Part shown: positions 1-10,200 of the stretch, piece by piece
Numbering within the stretch: the stretch's first letter is position 1
Layout: every line of letters begins with the position of its first letter
NCBI GenBank assembly: GCA_913057515.1
Contig: CAJXOJ010000008.1
Location: 24,542 to 88,541 of the forward strand
Length of the DNA: 64,000 nt
Origin: an uncultured Cycloclasticus sp.
GTDB taxonomy: Bacteria; Pseudomonadota; Gammaproteobacteria; Methylococcales; Cycloclasticaceae
Reading direction: 5' to 3'
The notes under the pieces: model-generated
The model's database searches: none
What the model was told of the DNA's origin: nothing
The model's input: the letters and a program-made list of their open reading frames with translations, nothing else
Made by a program: the position numbers and the translations under genes

Positions 1-915
1 GAAATCATTGCCGTTTTGCATAAAGTTCAGTCCTTTGAGCCGCTGGGTGTTGGTGCCCTTGATCTTCAAGATTGCTTACTCATTCAACTCAAGCAACTGC
101 CAGAAGACACGCCGTTTTTATCACTGGCTATTGAGCTAGTCAACGAATGCATGTCAGCTCTAGGCACTCAAGATAGTGTAAAACTAAAGCGTCAACTTGG
201 GATTGATGACGAGACCTTGGGTAAAATTATTACTCTTATCCAACAACTCGATCCCCGGCCTGGTTCAGGCATTGAAGAAACCAATACCGAATACGTCACA
301 CCCGATGTTTATGTGTCCAAGGTAAAGGGTACATGGCAAGTCTCTATTAACGGCGAAATTGCCACTAATATTCGCATCAACCCGTACTATCAAACCCTTA
401 TAAAACAAGGTGACAAGAGCGCTGACACGCAAACAATGAAAAATCATTTACAGGAAGCTCGCTGGTTTTTAAAAAGCCTACAAAGCCGAAATGAAACATT
501 GATGCTGGTATCGCAAGAAATTGTTAACCGACAACATGAGTTCCTTGAACACGGCGCCATTGCCATGAAACCAATGGTATTACGTGATATTGCTGAAAGT
601 GTTGAAATGCATGAGTCCACCATCTCACGTGTCACAACCAATAAGTATATGCACACACCGAATGGAATTTTTGAACTAAAACATTTCTTTTCAAGCCATG
701 TCTCCACCGATAATGGCGGCGAATGTTCTGCCACTGCGATCAGGGCCTTTATTAAAGAACTTGTTAATACCGAAAACCCCAAAAAACCGCTAAGCGATAA
801 TAAAATTGCCACTATACTAGGCGATAAAGGCATTAACGTAGCGAGACGAACCATCGCCAAGTACCGCGAATCCATTTCTATACCCCCTTCTAGTCAAAGG
901 AAGCGAATCCTTTGA
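1..915 (+). CDS. rpoN: RNA polymerase sigma-54 factor, 3' part
   Basis: This is the C-terminal part of sigma-54, which directs RNA polymerase to -24/-12 promoters that need enhancer-binding activators. The frame is open from base 1, so the N-terminal activator-interaction region and part of the core-binding region lie outside the window. Visible are the end of the core-binding domain (PLGVGALDLQDCL near the start), the helix-turn-helix region (ESVEMHESTISRVTTNKY) and, near the C-terminus, the diagnostic RpoN box ARRTIAKYRE. It is followed after 29 bases by hpf, the usual gammaproteobacterial order. The identification is secure; only the 5' boundary is unknown. Confidence 0.97.
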   Translation, partial: EIIAVLHKVQSFEPLGVGALDLQDCLLIQLKQLPEDTPFLSLAIELVNECMSALGTQDSVKLKRQLGIDDETLGKIITLIQQLDPRPGSGIEETNTEYVTPDVYVSKVKGTWQVSINGEIATNIRINPYYQTLIKQGDKSADTQTMKNHLQEARWFLKSLQSRNETLMLVSQEIVNRQHEFLEHGAIAMKPMVLRDIAESVEMHESTISRVTTNKYMHTPNGIFELKHFFSSHVSTDNGGECSATAIRAFIKELVNTENPKKPLSDNKIATILGDKGINVARRTIAKYRESISIPPSSQRKRIL

Positions 916-944
916 TATTTTTGTCACCATAACAGGAGAGTAAT

Positions 945-1235
945 ATGCAATTAGACCTATCTGGACACCACGTAGAAATCACAGACGCTATTCGCGAATA
1001 CACCAATACAAAGTTCGGCAAAATTAAACGCCACTTTGATAAAGTCATTGATATCCATGTTGTCCTATCTGTAGAAAAACTTGAACAAAAAGCAGAAGCC
1101 ACCATTCAGTTGAACGGTACAAAAATTTTTGCTGAAGACAGCCAAGAGAATATGTATAAAGCGATTGATACCTTGGTTGATAAGTTAGACAGACAAGTGT
1201 TAAAACACAAAGAAAAAACCAAAGCTCACCGTTAA
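945..1235 (+). CDS. hpf: Ribosome hibernation-promoting factor, short form
   Basis: This 96-residue protein of the HPF/YfiA family binds the decoding region of the 30S subunit in stationary phase and promotes inactive 100S ribosomes. It begins MQLDLSGHHVEITDAIREY and has the short length of gammaproteobacterial HPF, without the C-terminal dimerisation extension of long HPFs. A good ribosome-binding site (AGGAGAG) lies just upstream of the ATG. The gene follows rpoN, and a strong terminator hairpin starts nine bases after its stop codon. Confidence 0.95.
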   Translation: MQLDLSGHHVEITDAIREYTNTKFGKIKRHFDKVIDIHVVLSVEKLEQKAEATIQLNGTKIFAEDSQENMYKAIDTLVDKLDRQVLKHKEKTKAHR

Positions 1236-1243
1236 CCTTATTT

Positions 1244-1268
1244 GGCCGACCTTATGGTCGGCCTTTTT
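1244..1268 (+). terminator. Rho-independent terminator after hpf
   Basis: A perfect 8-bp GC-rich stem (GGCCGACC, loop TTAT, GGTCGGCC at 1244-1263) is followed by five T residues. It points in the + direction and ends rpoN-hpf transcripts. It finishes only nine bases before the rapZ start codon. Confidence 0.9.
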
Positions 1269-1277
1269 ATTTCAAAC

Positions 1278-2135
1278 ATGAAACTTATTATAGTAAGCGG
1301 CCTTTCCGGCTCAGGAAAAAGTGTTACTTTAGACACACTAGAAGACGCAGGGTTCTATTGCACAGACAACTTACCCGTTGCTTTATTGCCGGACTTTGCA
1401 AGCCTTCTGGCTGACTCTGATAAAACACTTTTTAGTAAAGCTGCCGTCGGTATAGATGCTCGTAGCGACCAATCATCGCTAGAACAATTTGCTGCCTTCA
1501 TTGATCAACTGAAACTTAATAATGTCGACTACGAGGTCATTTTCCTCAGAGCAAGCAAGCAAAGCCTATTAAAGCGCTTCAGTGAGACTCGCCGTAAGCA
1601 TCCTTTATCCAACGATAGTACCTCGCTAGATGAAGCGATCGACCTTGAGTTAGACAGGCTGAGTTTAATTGCCAGCCACGCCAGCATTCAGATCGATACG
1701 ACCCAAACCAATGTGCACCAGCTGCGCAGCCTTATACGTGAACGAGTGACACTTGATAATGACAACGGCATTTCCTTCCAGATCATGTCTTTCGGCTATA
1801 AACACGGCGCACCTAATGATGTAGACTTTGTCTTTGATGCGCGCTGCCTTCCCAATCCTTATTGGGAACCTAACTTACGAGCTTTTACTGGTAAAGATGC
1901 CGTTGTTATTGATTTTTTAGATGCTAAAGAACTTGTGCAACGCTATTTAGACGATACCGCACAGTTTTTAACACGCTGGGTTCCTGAGTTCATCAACACA
2001 AACCGAAATTACCTTTCAGTAGCTATTGGCTGTACTGGTGGACAACATCGCTCTGTTTACCTCACGGAGAAATTAGCACAGCACTTATCCATACAAGGGC
2101 TCAACATTATTACTCGACACCGCGAGTTAGGCTAA
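1278..2135 (+). CDS. rapZ: RNase adapter protein RapZ (P-loop nucleotide-binding)
   Basis: RapZ is a P-loop protein; in Escherichia coli it delivers small RNAs such as GlmZ to RNase E and so controls glucosamine-6-phosphate synthase. I chose the ATG at 1278, which gives 285 residues starting MKLIIVSGLSGSGKS, with the Walker A motif at residues 8-15. Upstream in-frame starts would lie inside the terminator hairpin, so they are unlikely. The C-terminal CTGGQHRSV motif is typical of the family. There is no clear Shine-Dalgarno sequence before the chosen start. In enterobacteria ptsN sits between hpf and rapZ; it is absent here. Confidence 0.93.
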   Translation: MKLIIVSGLSGSGKSVTLDTLEDAGFYCTDNLPVALLPDFASLLADSDKTLFSKAAVGIDARSDQSSLEQFAAFIDQLKLNNVDYEVIFLRASKQSLLKRFSETRRKHPLSNDSTSLDEAIDLELDRLSLIASHASIQIDTTQTNVHQLRSLIRERVTLDNDNGISFQIMSFGYKHGAPNDVDFVFDARCLPNPYWEPNLRAFTGKDAVVIDFLDAKELVQRYLDDTAQFLTRWVPEFINTNRNYLSVAIGCTGGQHRSVYLTEKLAQHLSIQGLNIITRHRELG

Positions 2136-2229
2136 ACCGTTACCAGCTTTATCATTTAAATAACAAAGCAGTCACTAATGGATTGAGCTAAAATAACAGC
2201 TGTTTATTTCTGTTGGTTTACTTATTGAT

Positions 2230-3588
2230 ATGACAAACTCCCCACAACATGAGAACACCCATGAGCACTTACGTTTACTCACTGGTAACTTAGATAGTGG
2301 CGCGCTTTCACAAATCAAACGACAAGTTAACGAACTCCATCCTGCTGAAATAGCGAACCTACTAGAATCACTACCTCTCCAACACCGACGCATTGTTTGG
2401 GAACTAACTAATCCAGAATTAGCAGGCGATATCCTCGTTGAGGTTAACGATGAAGTGCGCCAAGGCTTGATCGAACATACCGATGAGAAAGACCTCATTA
2501 CCGCAGCTGTTTCTTTGGAAACAGATGATTTAGCGGATATTTTTGAGGACCTTCCACAAGCTGTTTTACATCAGGTTGTCCGTTCCATGTCAAACCAAGA
2601 CAGGCGACGACTGCAATCGGTCATGTCGTATGATGAAGATAGCGCAGGCGGCCTCATGAACCCCGATGTCGTCACCATCCGACCGAATGTCGACCTAGAT
2701 GTCGTCTTAAGATATTTAAGGCAACGTGGTGAGCTTCCCGCCAATACTGATAAGTTGTTTGTTGTTGATAGAGAAGACAGATACCTTGGTATCTTGAATA
2801 TTTCAGATTTACTAACGCAAAGTAAAAAAGAGTCCGTTAGTCGTGTGATGCTAACCGATCAAAAGGCGCTACCCCCAAGCCTATCCGCGAATGAAGTTGC
2901 CTTATTTTTTGAAGATTACAACCTACTCTCCGCACCCGTTGTTGATGAGAAAAATCATTTATTAGGCCGAATTACAGTCGATGATGTCGTCGATGTTATT
3001 CGTGACGAAGCCGACCGCTCTATTTTAAACTTGGCCGGTCTTGATGAAGATGACGACATGTTCGCGCCTGTTACCAGAAGCGCTAAACGCCGAGCAGTTT
3101 GGCTCGGCATCAATTTATTTACCGCTTTCTTAGCCGCCTGGGTCATTGGTCTTTTTGCAGCAACCATTCAACAAATTGTTGCCCTCGCCGTGCTAATGCC
3201 CATTGTTGCTAGTATGGGAGGGATCGCAGGCAGCCAAACGTTAATGCTGGTCATTCGCGGTATTGCGCTTAACCAGATTGGTAAAAGCAACTCGCGCTGG
3301 CTACTTTGGAAGGAATTAGCCGTTGGTGGCCTTAATGGCCTACTTTGGGCTAGTGTCGTCGCTGTTATCACAGCGCTTTGGTTCCAAAACCAAGCCCTTG
3401 GGTTATTAATCGGTGCTGCTTTGGTTATTAACTTCATCGGTGCTGCACTCGCAGGGGCCACCATTCCATTAACATTAAAACGCTTGAATATTGACCCCGC
3501 GATTGCCGGTGGCGTTATATTAACAACCGTTACCGATGTGATTGGTTTCTTTTCTTTTTTAGGGCTAGCAGCCCTCTTCTTAACGTAA
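2230..3588 (+). CDS. mgtE: Magnesium transporter MgtE
   Basis: This 452-residue protein has the standard MgtE layout. An N-terminal acidic helical domain (about residues 20-125) is followed by a pair of CBS domains (about 130-255) that sense cytosolic magnesium. A C-terminal membrane domain with about five helices follows (residues 285-452), including the segment VLMPIVASMGGIAGSQTL. It is a gated channel for Mg2+ uptake in the inner membrane. Its end is separated by only eight bases from the convergent pmbA gene, and I see no terminator in that gap. Confidence 0.95.
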   Translation: MTNSPQHENTHEHLRLLTGNLDSGALSQIKRQVNELHPAEIANLLESLPLQHRRIVWELTNPELAGDILVEVNDEVRQGLIEHTDEKDLITAAVSLETDDLADIFEDLPQAVLHQVVRSMSNQDRRRLQSVMSYDEDSAGGLMNPDVVTIRPNVDLDVVLRYLRQRGELPANTDKLFVVDREDRYLGILNISDLLTQSKKESVSRVMLTDQKALPPSLSANEVALFFEDYNLLSAPVVDEKNHLLGRITVDDVVDVIRDEADRSILNLAGLDEDDDMFAPVTRSAKRRAVWLGINLFTAFLAAWVIGLFAATIQQIVALAVLMPIVASMGGIAGSQTLMLVIRGIALNQIGKSNSRWLLWKELAVGGLNGLLWASVVAVITALWFQNQALGLLIGAALVINFIGAALAGATIPLTLKRLNIDPAIAGGVILTTVTDVIGFFSFLGLAALFLT

Positions 3589-3596
3589 ACGCTTAA

Positions 3597-4952
3597 CTAG
3601 GTACCGGCCAGCGTCATTTGCTTGATTAAGATAGAGCCTGTTCGCGTATTACCCCTTAAGTCCACATCATTGCCAACCGCTATAATAGATTGGTAAATCT
3701 CTTTTAAATTGCCGGCTATGGTCACCTCTTCAACCGGAAATTGAATCTCACCATTTTCAACCCAATAACCTGCTGCGCCTCTAGAATAATCGCCGGTCAT
3801 CGTATTAACACCCTGACCTATCAACTCTGTTACTAAAAGCCCTGTATGCATTTCTTTCAACATACCCTTAAAATCTAAGCTTCCAGGTTTAACCGTCAAG
3901 TTATGTACACCACCTGCATTAGCCGTACTTTTTAAACCTAGCTTTCGCGCAGAGTAACTGCTCAAAACATAACCTTGTACAACGCCTTCAGTAACAATAT
4001 TTGTAGCCGATGTCGCGACCCCTTCAGAATCATACGCAGCACTGCCCATGGCTTGGGGTAACAGTGGTTGCTCATAAATATCAATAAATGAAGGGAAAAT
4101 TTGCTGCCCTAAACTATCCAGTAAAAAAGATGATTTACGGTATAAATTTCCACCTCTAATCGCTGAAATAAAGTGCCCTATTAATCCCCCACTGACTTCA
4201 GCAGCAAACATGACGGAGCATTTTCTAGTGCTGATTGATTTGGCGCCTAAACGTCTGACTGTTCGTTCAGATGCCTTCTCGCCAACCGCGATAGGGTCTT
4301 CCATATCACTCGCTTTACGCGCTGTGGTATACCAATAATCACGCTGCATACTGCCATTGTGTTCACCAATCACTGAGCAACTCATACTGTGACGACTGGC
4401 TGGGTAACCGTGGTTAAACCCAAGACTATTAGCTAAGACACGCGTTCCCTCAAATGTTTGTATACTCGCGCCTTCTGAATTCGTAATGTTCTTATCATAA
4501 AAACGTGCTGCATTTTCACAAGCTATCGCCATTTCTATCGCCTCTTCCGTGCTCACCGCCCATGGGTGATGTAAGGATAGGTCAGGAAAATGAGTCGCTA
4601 ATTGTTCTTTGTCTGGCAACCCAGAAAAAGGGTCTGCTTCAGCATATTGTGCAATAGCACACGCAGCGGAGACCATTTCTTTTATAGATGATGCATCAAG
4701 TTTGGTAGAGCTAGCAGAGCCTTTCTGCTGGCCTTTATAAACAGTAATTCCAATGCCTTGATCTCGGTGATGCTCAATGGTTTCAACGTCACCTAATCTC
4801 GCATTAACCGACAGCCCTTGCCCAACACTAATCGCCGCCTCTGCTTGACCAGCGCCCTGCTTTTTAGCCTCTAATAAAATATCAGCGGCAATATTTCTCA
4901 AACGTTCTGTTTCATGCTCGTTGCATACTGATGTTATGTTTGAATCAGGCAT
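3597..4952 (-). CDS. pmbA: Metalloprotease-partner PmbA/TldE
   Basis: PmbA (TldE) is the non-catalytic subunit of the TldD/TldE protease, which in E. coli matures microcin B17 and degrades some unfolded peptides. The protein is 451 residues, the normal length, and lacks the HExxxH zinc motif present in TldD. Family-typical stretches include [18 protein letters not shown] and the C-terminal [17 protein letters not shown]. Its start overlaps the end of tldD by eight bases, which indicates translational coupling of the two subunits. Confidence 0.94.
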   Translation of the reverse strand: MPDSNITSVCNEHETERLRNIAADILLEAKKQGAGQAEAAISVGQGLSVNARLGDVETIEHHRDQGIGITVYKGQQKGSASSTKLDASSIKEMVSAACAIAQYAEADPFSGLPDKEQLATHFPDLSLHHPWAVSTEEAIEMAIACENAARFYDKNITNSEGASIQTFEGTRVLANSLGFNHGYPASRHSMSCSVIGEHNGSMQRDYWYTTARKASDMEDPIAVGEKASERTVRRLGAKSISTRKCSVMFAAEVSGGLIGHFISAIRGGNLYRKSSFLLDSLGQQIFPSFIDIYEQPLLPQAMGSAAYDSEGVATSATNIVTEGVVQGYVLSSYSARKLGLKSTANAGGVHNLTVKPGSLDFKGMLKEMHTGLLVTELIGQGVNTMTGDYSRGAAGYWVENGEIQFPVEEVTIAGNLKEIYQSIIAVGNDVDLRGNTRTGSILIKQMTLAGT

Positions 4953-6387
4953 GTGTACCCCCTACGGTAAGACCATCAATTTTAAGTGTTGGTTGCCCAA
5001 CACCAACGGGCACACTTTGACCCTCTTTGCCACAGGTTCCAACGCCTTGATCTAACTTAAGGTCATTACCCACCATGCTCACTTTGGTTAGCACATCCGG
5101 ACCATTACCGATTAACGTTGCCCCCTTAACTGGTGAGGTGATTTTTCCATTCTCAATCAAATAGGCCTCACTGGCTGAAAAAACAAATTTGCCAGAGGTA
5201 ATATCCACCTGCCCACCAGCAAAGTTTACTGCGTATAAACCATTTTTTACCGAGGAGAGGATATCATCTGGGTCACTTTTACCCGCTAACATGTAGGTAT
5301 TAGTCATTCTAGGCATTGGTAAATGCGCATATGATTCACGTCGCCCGTTTCCTGTCGCAGCATGCCCCATCAGGCGTGCATTCATTTTATCGTGCATATA
5401 GCCTTTCAAAATGCCATTTTCAATCAAGGTGGTACATTGGGTTTTTGTTCCTTCATCATCAACCGATAATGAACCGCGTCTACCGTCTAAAGTGCCATCA
5501 TCAACAACTGTACACAAAGGTGATGCTACTTTTTCACCGATTCGCCCACTAAACGCGGAGCTACCTTTGCGGTTAAAATCACCCTCCAAGCCATGCCCTA
5601 TTGCTTCATGAAGTAAAATACCTGGCCAGCCTGGGCCTAAAACAACCGTCATCGTACCGGCTGGTGCATCCACCGCCTCTAAATTAACTAAGGCAAGGCG
5701 TACCGCTTCACGCGCATAGCTCATCGCTCGGTCATCTTCTATAAAATACTCGTAGCCTTGTCGCGCACCGCCGCCAGAGCCACCCTGTTCTCGACGTCCA
5801 TTATCTTCGACAATCACGCTCACATTCATGCGCACTAATGGACGAATATCAGCACTTAAGTGTCCATCTTCAGCCGCGACCAGCACCACTTCGTAAACAC
5901 CCACCAAACTAATGACCACCTGTTCGACACGTGAATCGATTTCTCGCGTTTGTTGGTCAATACGCTTTAACAGGGCAATTTTCTCTTCACGACTCATGCT
6001 ATTCAATGGATCTATAGCGGCGTATAAAACAGGCACTTTATTAAAAGACGTCGGTTTTAAAATACCTGAGCTGCCTAAGCTTGCGATTGACTTAACGCTA
6101 TTCGCTGCCTCTAGCATGTTCGGCATAGTCAGGTCCTCGCTATAGGCAAAGCCGGTCTTTTCTCCACTCACGGCACGTAAACCAACGCCCTGTTCTATAT
6201 TGTAATTACCATCCTTCACAATGCCGTCTTCAAGTACCCACGATTCACTGCGCGATGACTGGAAATAAATATCCGCCTGATCAATCTGGTTTGATAATAA
6301 ATGACCCATCACTTGGTCTATATCGTTAATTGATAAACCTGCGGGTTTAAGAATTAAGCTTTCTGCTTGCTGAATTAAATCGCTCAT
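4945..6387 (-). CDS. tldD: Metalloprotease TldD
   Basis: TldD is the catalytic subunit of the TldD/TldE zinc protease. The 480-residue protein contains the HExxxH zinc motif as [11 protein letters not shown], with H260, E261 and H265. The [17 protein letters not shown] segment near the C-terminus is typical of the family. Its ATG shares a base with the stop codon of the upstream nitrilase gene (TAATG), and it overlaps pmbA downstream, so the three genes are probably co-translated. Confidence 0.96.
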   Translation of the reverse strand: MSDLIQQAESLILKPAGLSINDIDQVMGHLLSNQIDQADIYFQSSRSESWVLEDGIVKDGNYNIEQGVGLRAVSGEKTGFAYSEDLTMPNMLEAANSVKSIASLGSSGILKPTSFNKVPVLYAAIDPLNSMSREEKIALLKRIDQQTREIDSRVEQVVISLVGVYEVVLVAAEDGHLSADIRPLVRMNVSVIVEDNGRREQGGSGGGARQGYEYFIEDDRAMSYAREAVRLALVNLEAVDAPAGTMTVVLGPGWPGILLHEAIGHGLEGDFNRKGSSAFSGRIGEKVASPLCTVVDDGTLDGRRGSLSVDDEGTKTQCTTLIENGILKGYMHDKMNARLMGHAATGNGRRESYAHLPMPRMTNTYMLAGKSDPDDILSSVKNGLYAVNFAGGQVDITSGKFVFSASEAYLIENGKITSPVKGATLIGNGPDVLTKVSMVGNDLKLDQGVGTCGKEGQSVPVGVGQPTLKIDGLTVGGTHA

Positions 6388-7217
6388 TAATCTCTCATTA
6401 TTGATAGCCGCCTATGCTGAATAGCTGGCAGACTTTTTCTAACTCGGTTTAGTGTTGACTTCTTGAGTGTTGAGATAATCATACCTTCACTAACATCTAG
6501 TTCAGATAATACCTCCCCCCAAGGGTCAACAATCATACTATGTCCATAGGTTGAACGGCCATTATTATGTAGCCCACCTTGATTGGCTGCGATCAAATAA
6601 CAGGTATTTTCTACTGCTCTCGTTCGGCATAATAAAGCCCAGTGCGCTTGGCCAGTTAGTTCAGTAAAGGCCGATGGTGCTACAAAAAATTGCGCACCTT
6701 GTTGCAACAGCGCCCGATAAAGTTCAGGGAAACGAAGGTCGTAACAAATTGACAAGCCCATAACGCCAAAGGGTGTATCCACTACCACAGGTTCAGTACC
6801 CGCAACGAAGGTATCTGACTCCCGATAACGGCCTTTCTCATCGGCTATATTAACATCAAATAAATGTATTTTATGGTAGTAGCTAACCTGCTCACCCGCA
6901 CCATTATAAACGATGCATGTGGCATAGACTTTATCCTCTAAAGTAGACTTAATCGGCATAGAGCCAGCCACTATCCAGCAAGCATGTTTTTTTGATAACC
7001 CACTCAAAAAATCCTGAATAGCTCCCTTACCTAAGGTTTCTGATATGGATAACAGCTGCGCTGAATGTTTCGCCATTAATGCAAAATTCTCAGGCAATAC
7101 GACCATCTGAGCGCCATTAGAAACAGCCAACCCAACTTGAGTCGATACTGTGTCCAAATTATCACTCAGTTGATCAGATGAGCACATCTGAACTGCCGCT
7201 ACTTTGAACTCATTCAT
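6387..7217 (-). CDS. Carbon-nitrogen hydrolase (nitrilase superfamily, Nit1-like)
   Basis: This 276-residue amidohydrolase starts [11 protein letters not shown]. It carries the nitrilase Glu-Lys-Cys triad in the contexts LPENFAL (Glu), YHKIHLFD (Lys) and [13 protein letters not shown] (Cys). It most resembles the Nit1/YbeM-type proteins; these act on deaminated glutathione or other omega-amides, but the substrate cannot be decided here. I chose the ATG at 7217 over an earlier in-frame start because it overlaps the yhdP stop region by only eight bases and begins at the family's conserved N-terminus. Confidence 0.88.
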   Translation of the reverse strand: MNEFKVAAVQMCSSDQLSDNLDTVSTQVGLAVSNGAQMVVLPENFALMAKHSAQLLSISETLGKGAIQDFLSGLSKKHACWIVAGSMPIKSTLEDKVYATCIVYNGAGEQVSYYHKIHLFDVNIADEKGRYRESDTFVAGTEPVVVDTPFGVMGLSICYDLRFPELYRALLQQGAQFFVAPSAFTELTGQAHWALLCRTRAVENTCYLIAANQGGLHNNGRSTYGHSMIVDPWGEVLSELDVSEGMIISTLKKSTLNRVRKSLPAIQHRRLSIMRD

Positions 7218-10200
7218 CGTCATACACTGAGTCAGCAGCCAGCCCTTCACCTTGTTCATCAAAAGGTAATTGGCCCACCGTTGCATCGTATATTGGAGTT
7301 AACACACTGCCCACGAAACCAAATATTTTCCCACCCGGTTGACTGATTTGTTTTATTTTAGGATCACTCCAAGGGCCGGTTGCACGAAACTGATAACCCG
7401 TTAATTTATTGACTGTTTTGCCTGCAACCTTTTGTGCAATATATACAGCAGCACCAACTAACGGCCCTCCTGCAATAACACCTGCCAATGGTAAACTTTC
7501 TGTTGTTTTAGGTGTCACAGTAATCAGCTGATCTAATGTCTCATCCGCTAAGTTAATATGACCTTGAAAATCTAATCGGGCCGATGGACTTTCTAGATAA
7601 AAACGCTTCGTTTGCGCCTTACCATCGAGCACAGTGAAACGCCCTTTTGCTTTATCAAAGCTCAGTCCTTTTTCGACTAAATCACTAAAATCAAACTGCA
7701 AACGCCTCTGCAAGGTATTCAAACTCAATAACCCAAAAATGCGCCCGATACCTGGTTCTACCTCTAATAAACGACCTTGACCCGATTTGATTTCGCCATA
7801 GCCATTTAAATGCTCTTTTGAAAAATCTTGTGGTTCGCCTGGCCAGTTAAGATCAAAATCAACCTCTACCGGTGCCCCATTTAACTTATCAGTCAGCTCA
7901 GTTTCTTTTAATAATGAACCTAAAGACTCACTGCTGAGCTTGCCGCTTAAACCAGTAAGGCTTTGTCCATCTTTTAGCTCCCAGGCCCCCTCTGCTTTGA
8001 AGTTATCTCGAGCTGATGTTAACGTCAGTAATTTAATAATCATCCCTTTACTCTTCTGACGAAGTTGTAGGGTCAATTTTCCCAACCGTGACTCGCCAAT
8101 TAAAAGCGTTTTACTATTAATATCAATATTAGGAAAATCAGTCGGGTTCACAGGTGACTTCTTATCGCCATTAAGTTGTTCACCAATCGGTGGTAGACGC
8201 AGTGAATCTAAATTTAGGCTTATTTTTTTTTCACCATCCAAACGATCTGGAATATCGTAACGGCCTGTAATAACTGGGCTACTGATTTCACCCAGCCATG
8301 CTGATTTTTTGTGTTCGCCAGTCACAAAAATATTATCAAACGTCGTCTCAAACCATTTAAGTTTTTTTACTCTAAGGTTCAATTGGTTAACAAGCGGTTC
8401 TGTCGATGGGCTGACAGCCTCTATTGCCAATTTATTTTTCCATTCAAGAATATTCAATTCGTCCATTATTCCAGATAACTGAATCCCTGGTTTTTTGGGT
8501 AATAATGCCGCAGTTTTACCAAAGTGGATATCCGCTTTGGTAAACTCAAGTTTCTTTGACGAGTTCTCAGACAGCTGGATATAAGTTTTCAAATCAGCAC
8601 CGTACGATGCCTTAATAGGTAATGACTGCCCACCCAATGTTAGCGCCACTTCAAAAGGCACCTTACTATTTTTATGCTTGCCCACAGGGGCAGGTAAATC
8701 TATGTTTATCCCACTAAGATTACTATTAAGCATTACCGTTGAAGAGCTAGCTGTAACCAAACCACTGTGTGGCAGTTCGACTTTCATCGTCGCTGCGCTA
8801 CGCCCAGCGATATACTTCCAAACATCGGATGGGTATTTTTTTGCAATATTGCCTATGTCTAATTGTCCTTTACCGTCGATAATCGTGCTTTTTTTCTCAG
8901 CCTTTATATCTACTTCCAGCTTTTCACCCAAAACATGCCCTTTAATAGACTTTCCACTTAACCCATTTTCATCATATTTAATAACACCTTCAATACCATT
9001 AATCGCTAGGTCTAAATTTGGCAGCTTTAATGTATTTCCTTTTAATCGTGCTACGGCATGAACTTTGGGTTCCAGTCTCTTCCTTAGCGGTATATCAATA
9101 GTTAAATCGACAACACTGGGGCCAGAAACAGAGCTATGATCTAACAAAGTACCAACACGTTGACTGATAGGCGACTGTTTAAAAAACCTATACAAGCCAT
9201 TGAGGTCATCATCAATGTGCCCGTTCACATGTAAATAATGATCGGTTTCGAAATCAGCGATACCCACACTAACTTGATTCAATTGGTTACCAGCAATTTC
9301 TCCCTTATGTGCAACAATCTGCATGCCTTCATTTTTGAACTCCACCTCAGCAGATACCCCCATAACATCAGGCCATTTATCTTGATAATGCAAACGAATA
9401 TCTTCAGTTTCAAACAGAACTTGAAATACACCCGTTTTTTGACGAAATGGAAAGTCAGATAACACACCCTTTAACAGTACTCCACCACCGTTAACGGAAC
9501 CGCTTATAAAAGCTTGATCCAACCATTTAACAAGCTCTTTACCCATAATCCCAACCGGTAAATAAAGAGAGGTGAACTCGCTCTTCGCGCTTGAAAAATT
9601 TGTTTGCAAATCAATAAAGGCTTGCCCAATATTTTCTGGAAGTTTAACGTTGAAACGCGTCTGTGTTGAAATATGTGGTGACGTCAATGTTATAGCATCT
9701 GAGTTTATACTCCAGCCATTGTTGTTATGTGCCCATGTCAACAGACCCTCTAACTTATCGACAATAATAGAGTCTCTAAACAAAGGACTAAAGTTAACGG
9801 CCCCTTTTTCCATATTAAGATCTAGCCAGCCTTTATCTTGTGTTGAGCAGCCTGTTCCAGAAAAGTTATTTATAGTTGGCCATGCTTTATAGGACTGACT
9901 AGAAAGCCCTTTTATCTCTCCACAAGTAGCCCACTCTAGTTGCTCACCCTTCTTGCTAAGCAAAACGTTCGCTTTGTTTAAATACCCTTTTATTTCAAGC
10001 TTCTCAAATAGGCTTGCATACGACTGATCTAAGAGGTTTGAATAATTCAAAACATCTGTCATCGCTTGCAAATTCACCTCTTTTAACGATCCAGAAATAA
10101 AAGCGTTGTCGTCTATATCTGATCGGTATTGCACGCTAAATTGGCTTTTTTCTTGTATCGTACCTTTCGTTTTAAATGCAACATCCCAAGCATCCAAATA

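Noticed and set aside
1242..1277. Earlier in-frame start for rapZ at 1242 (TTG)
   Set aside because: It would place the first residues inside the terminator hairpin and ahead of the conserved family N-terminus.
7218..7286. Longer nitrilase reading starting at 7286
   Set aside because: The extra 23 residues are the out-of-frame shadow of the yhdP 3' end and precede the conserved start of the family.
9238..9467. Open frames on both strands inside yhdP
   Set aside because: They are shadows of a long, well-supported coding sequence and show no motif or ribosome-binding site.
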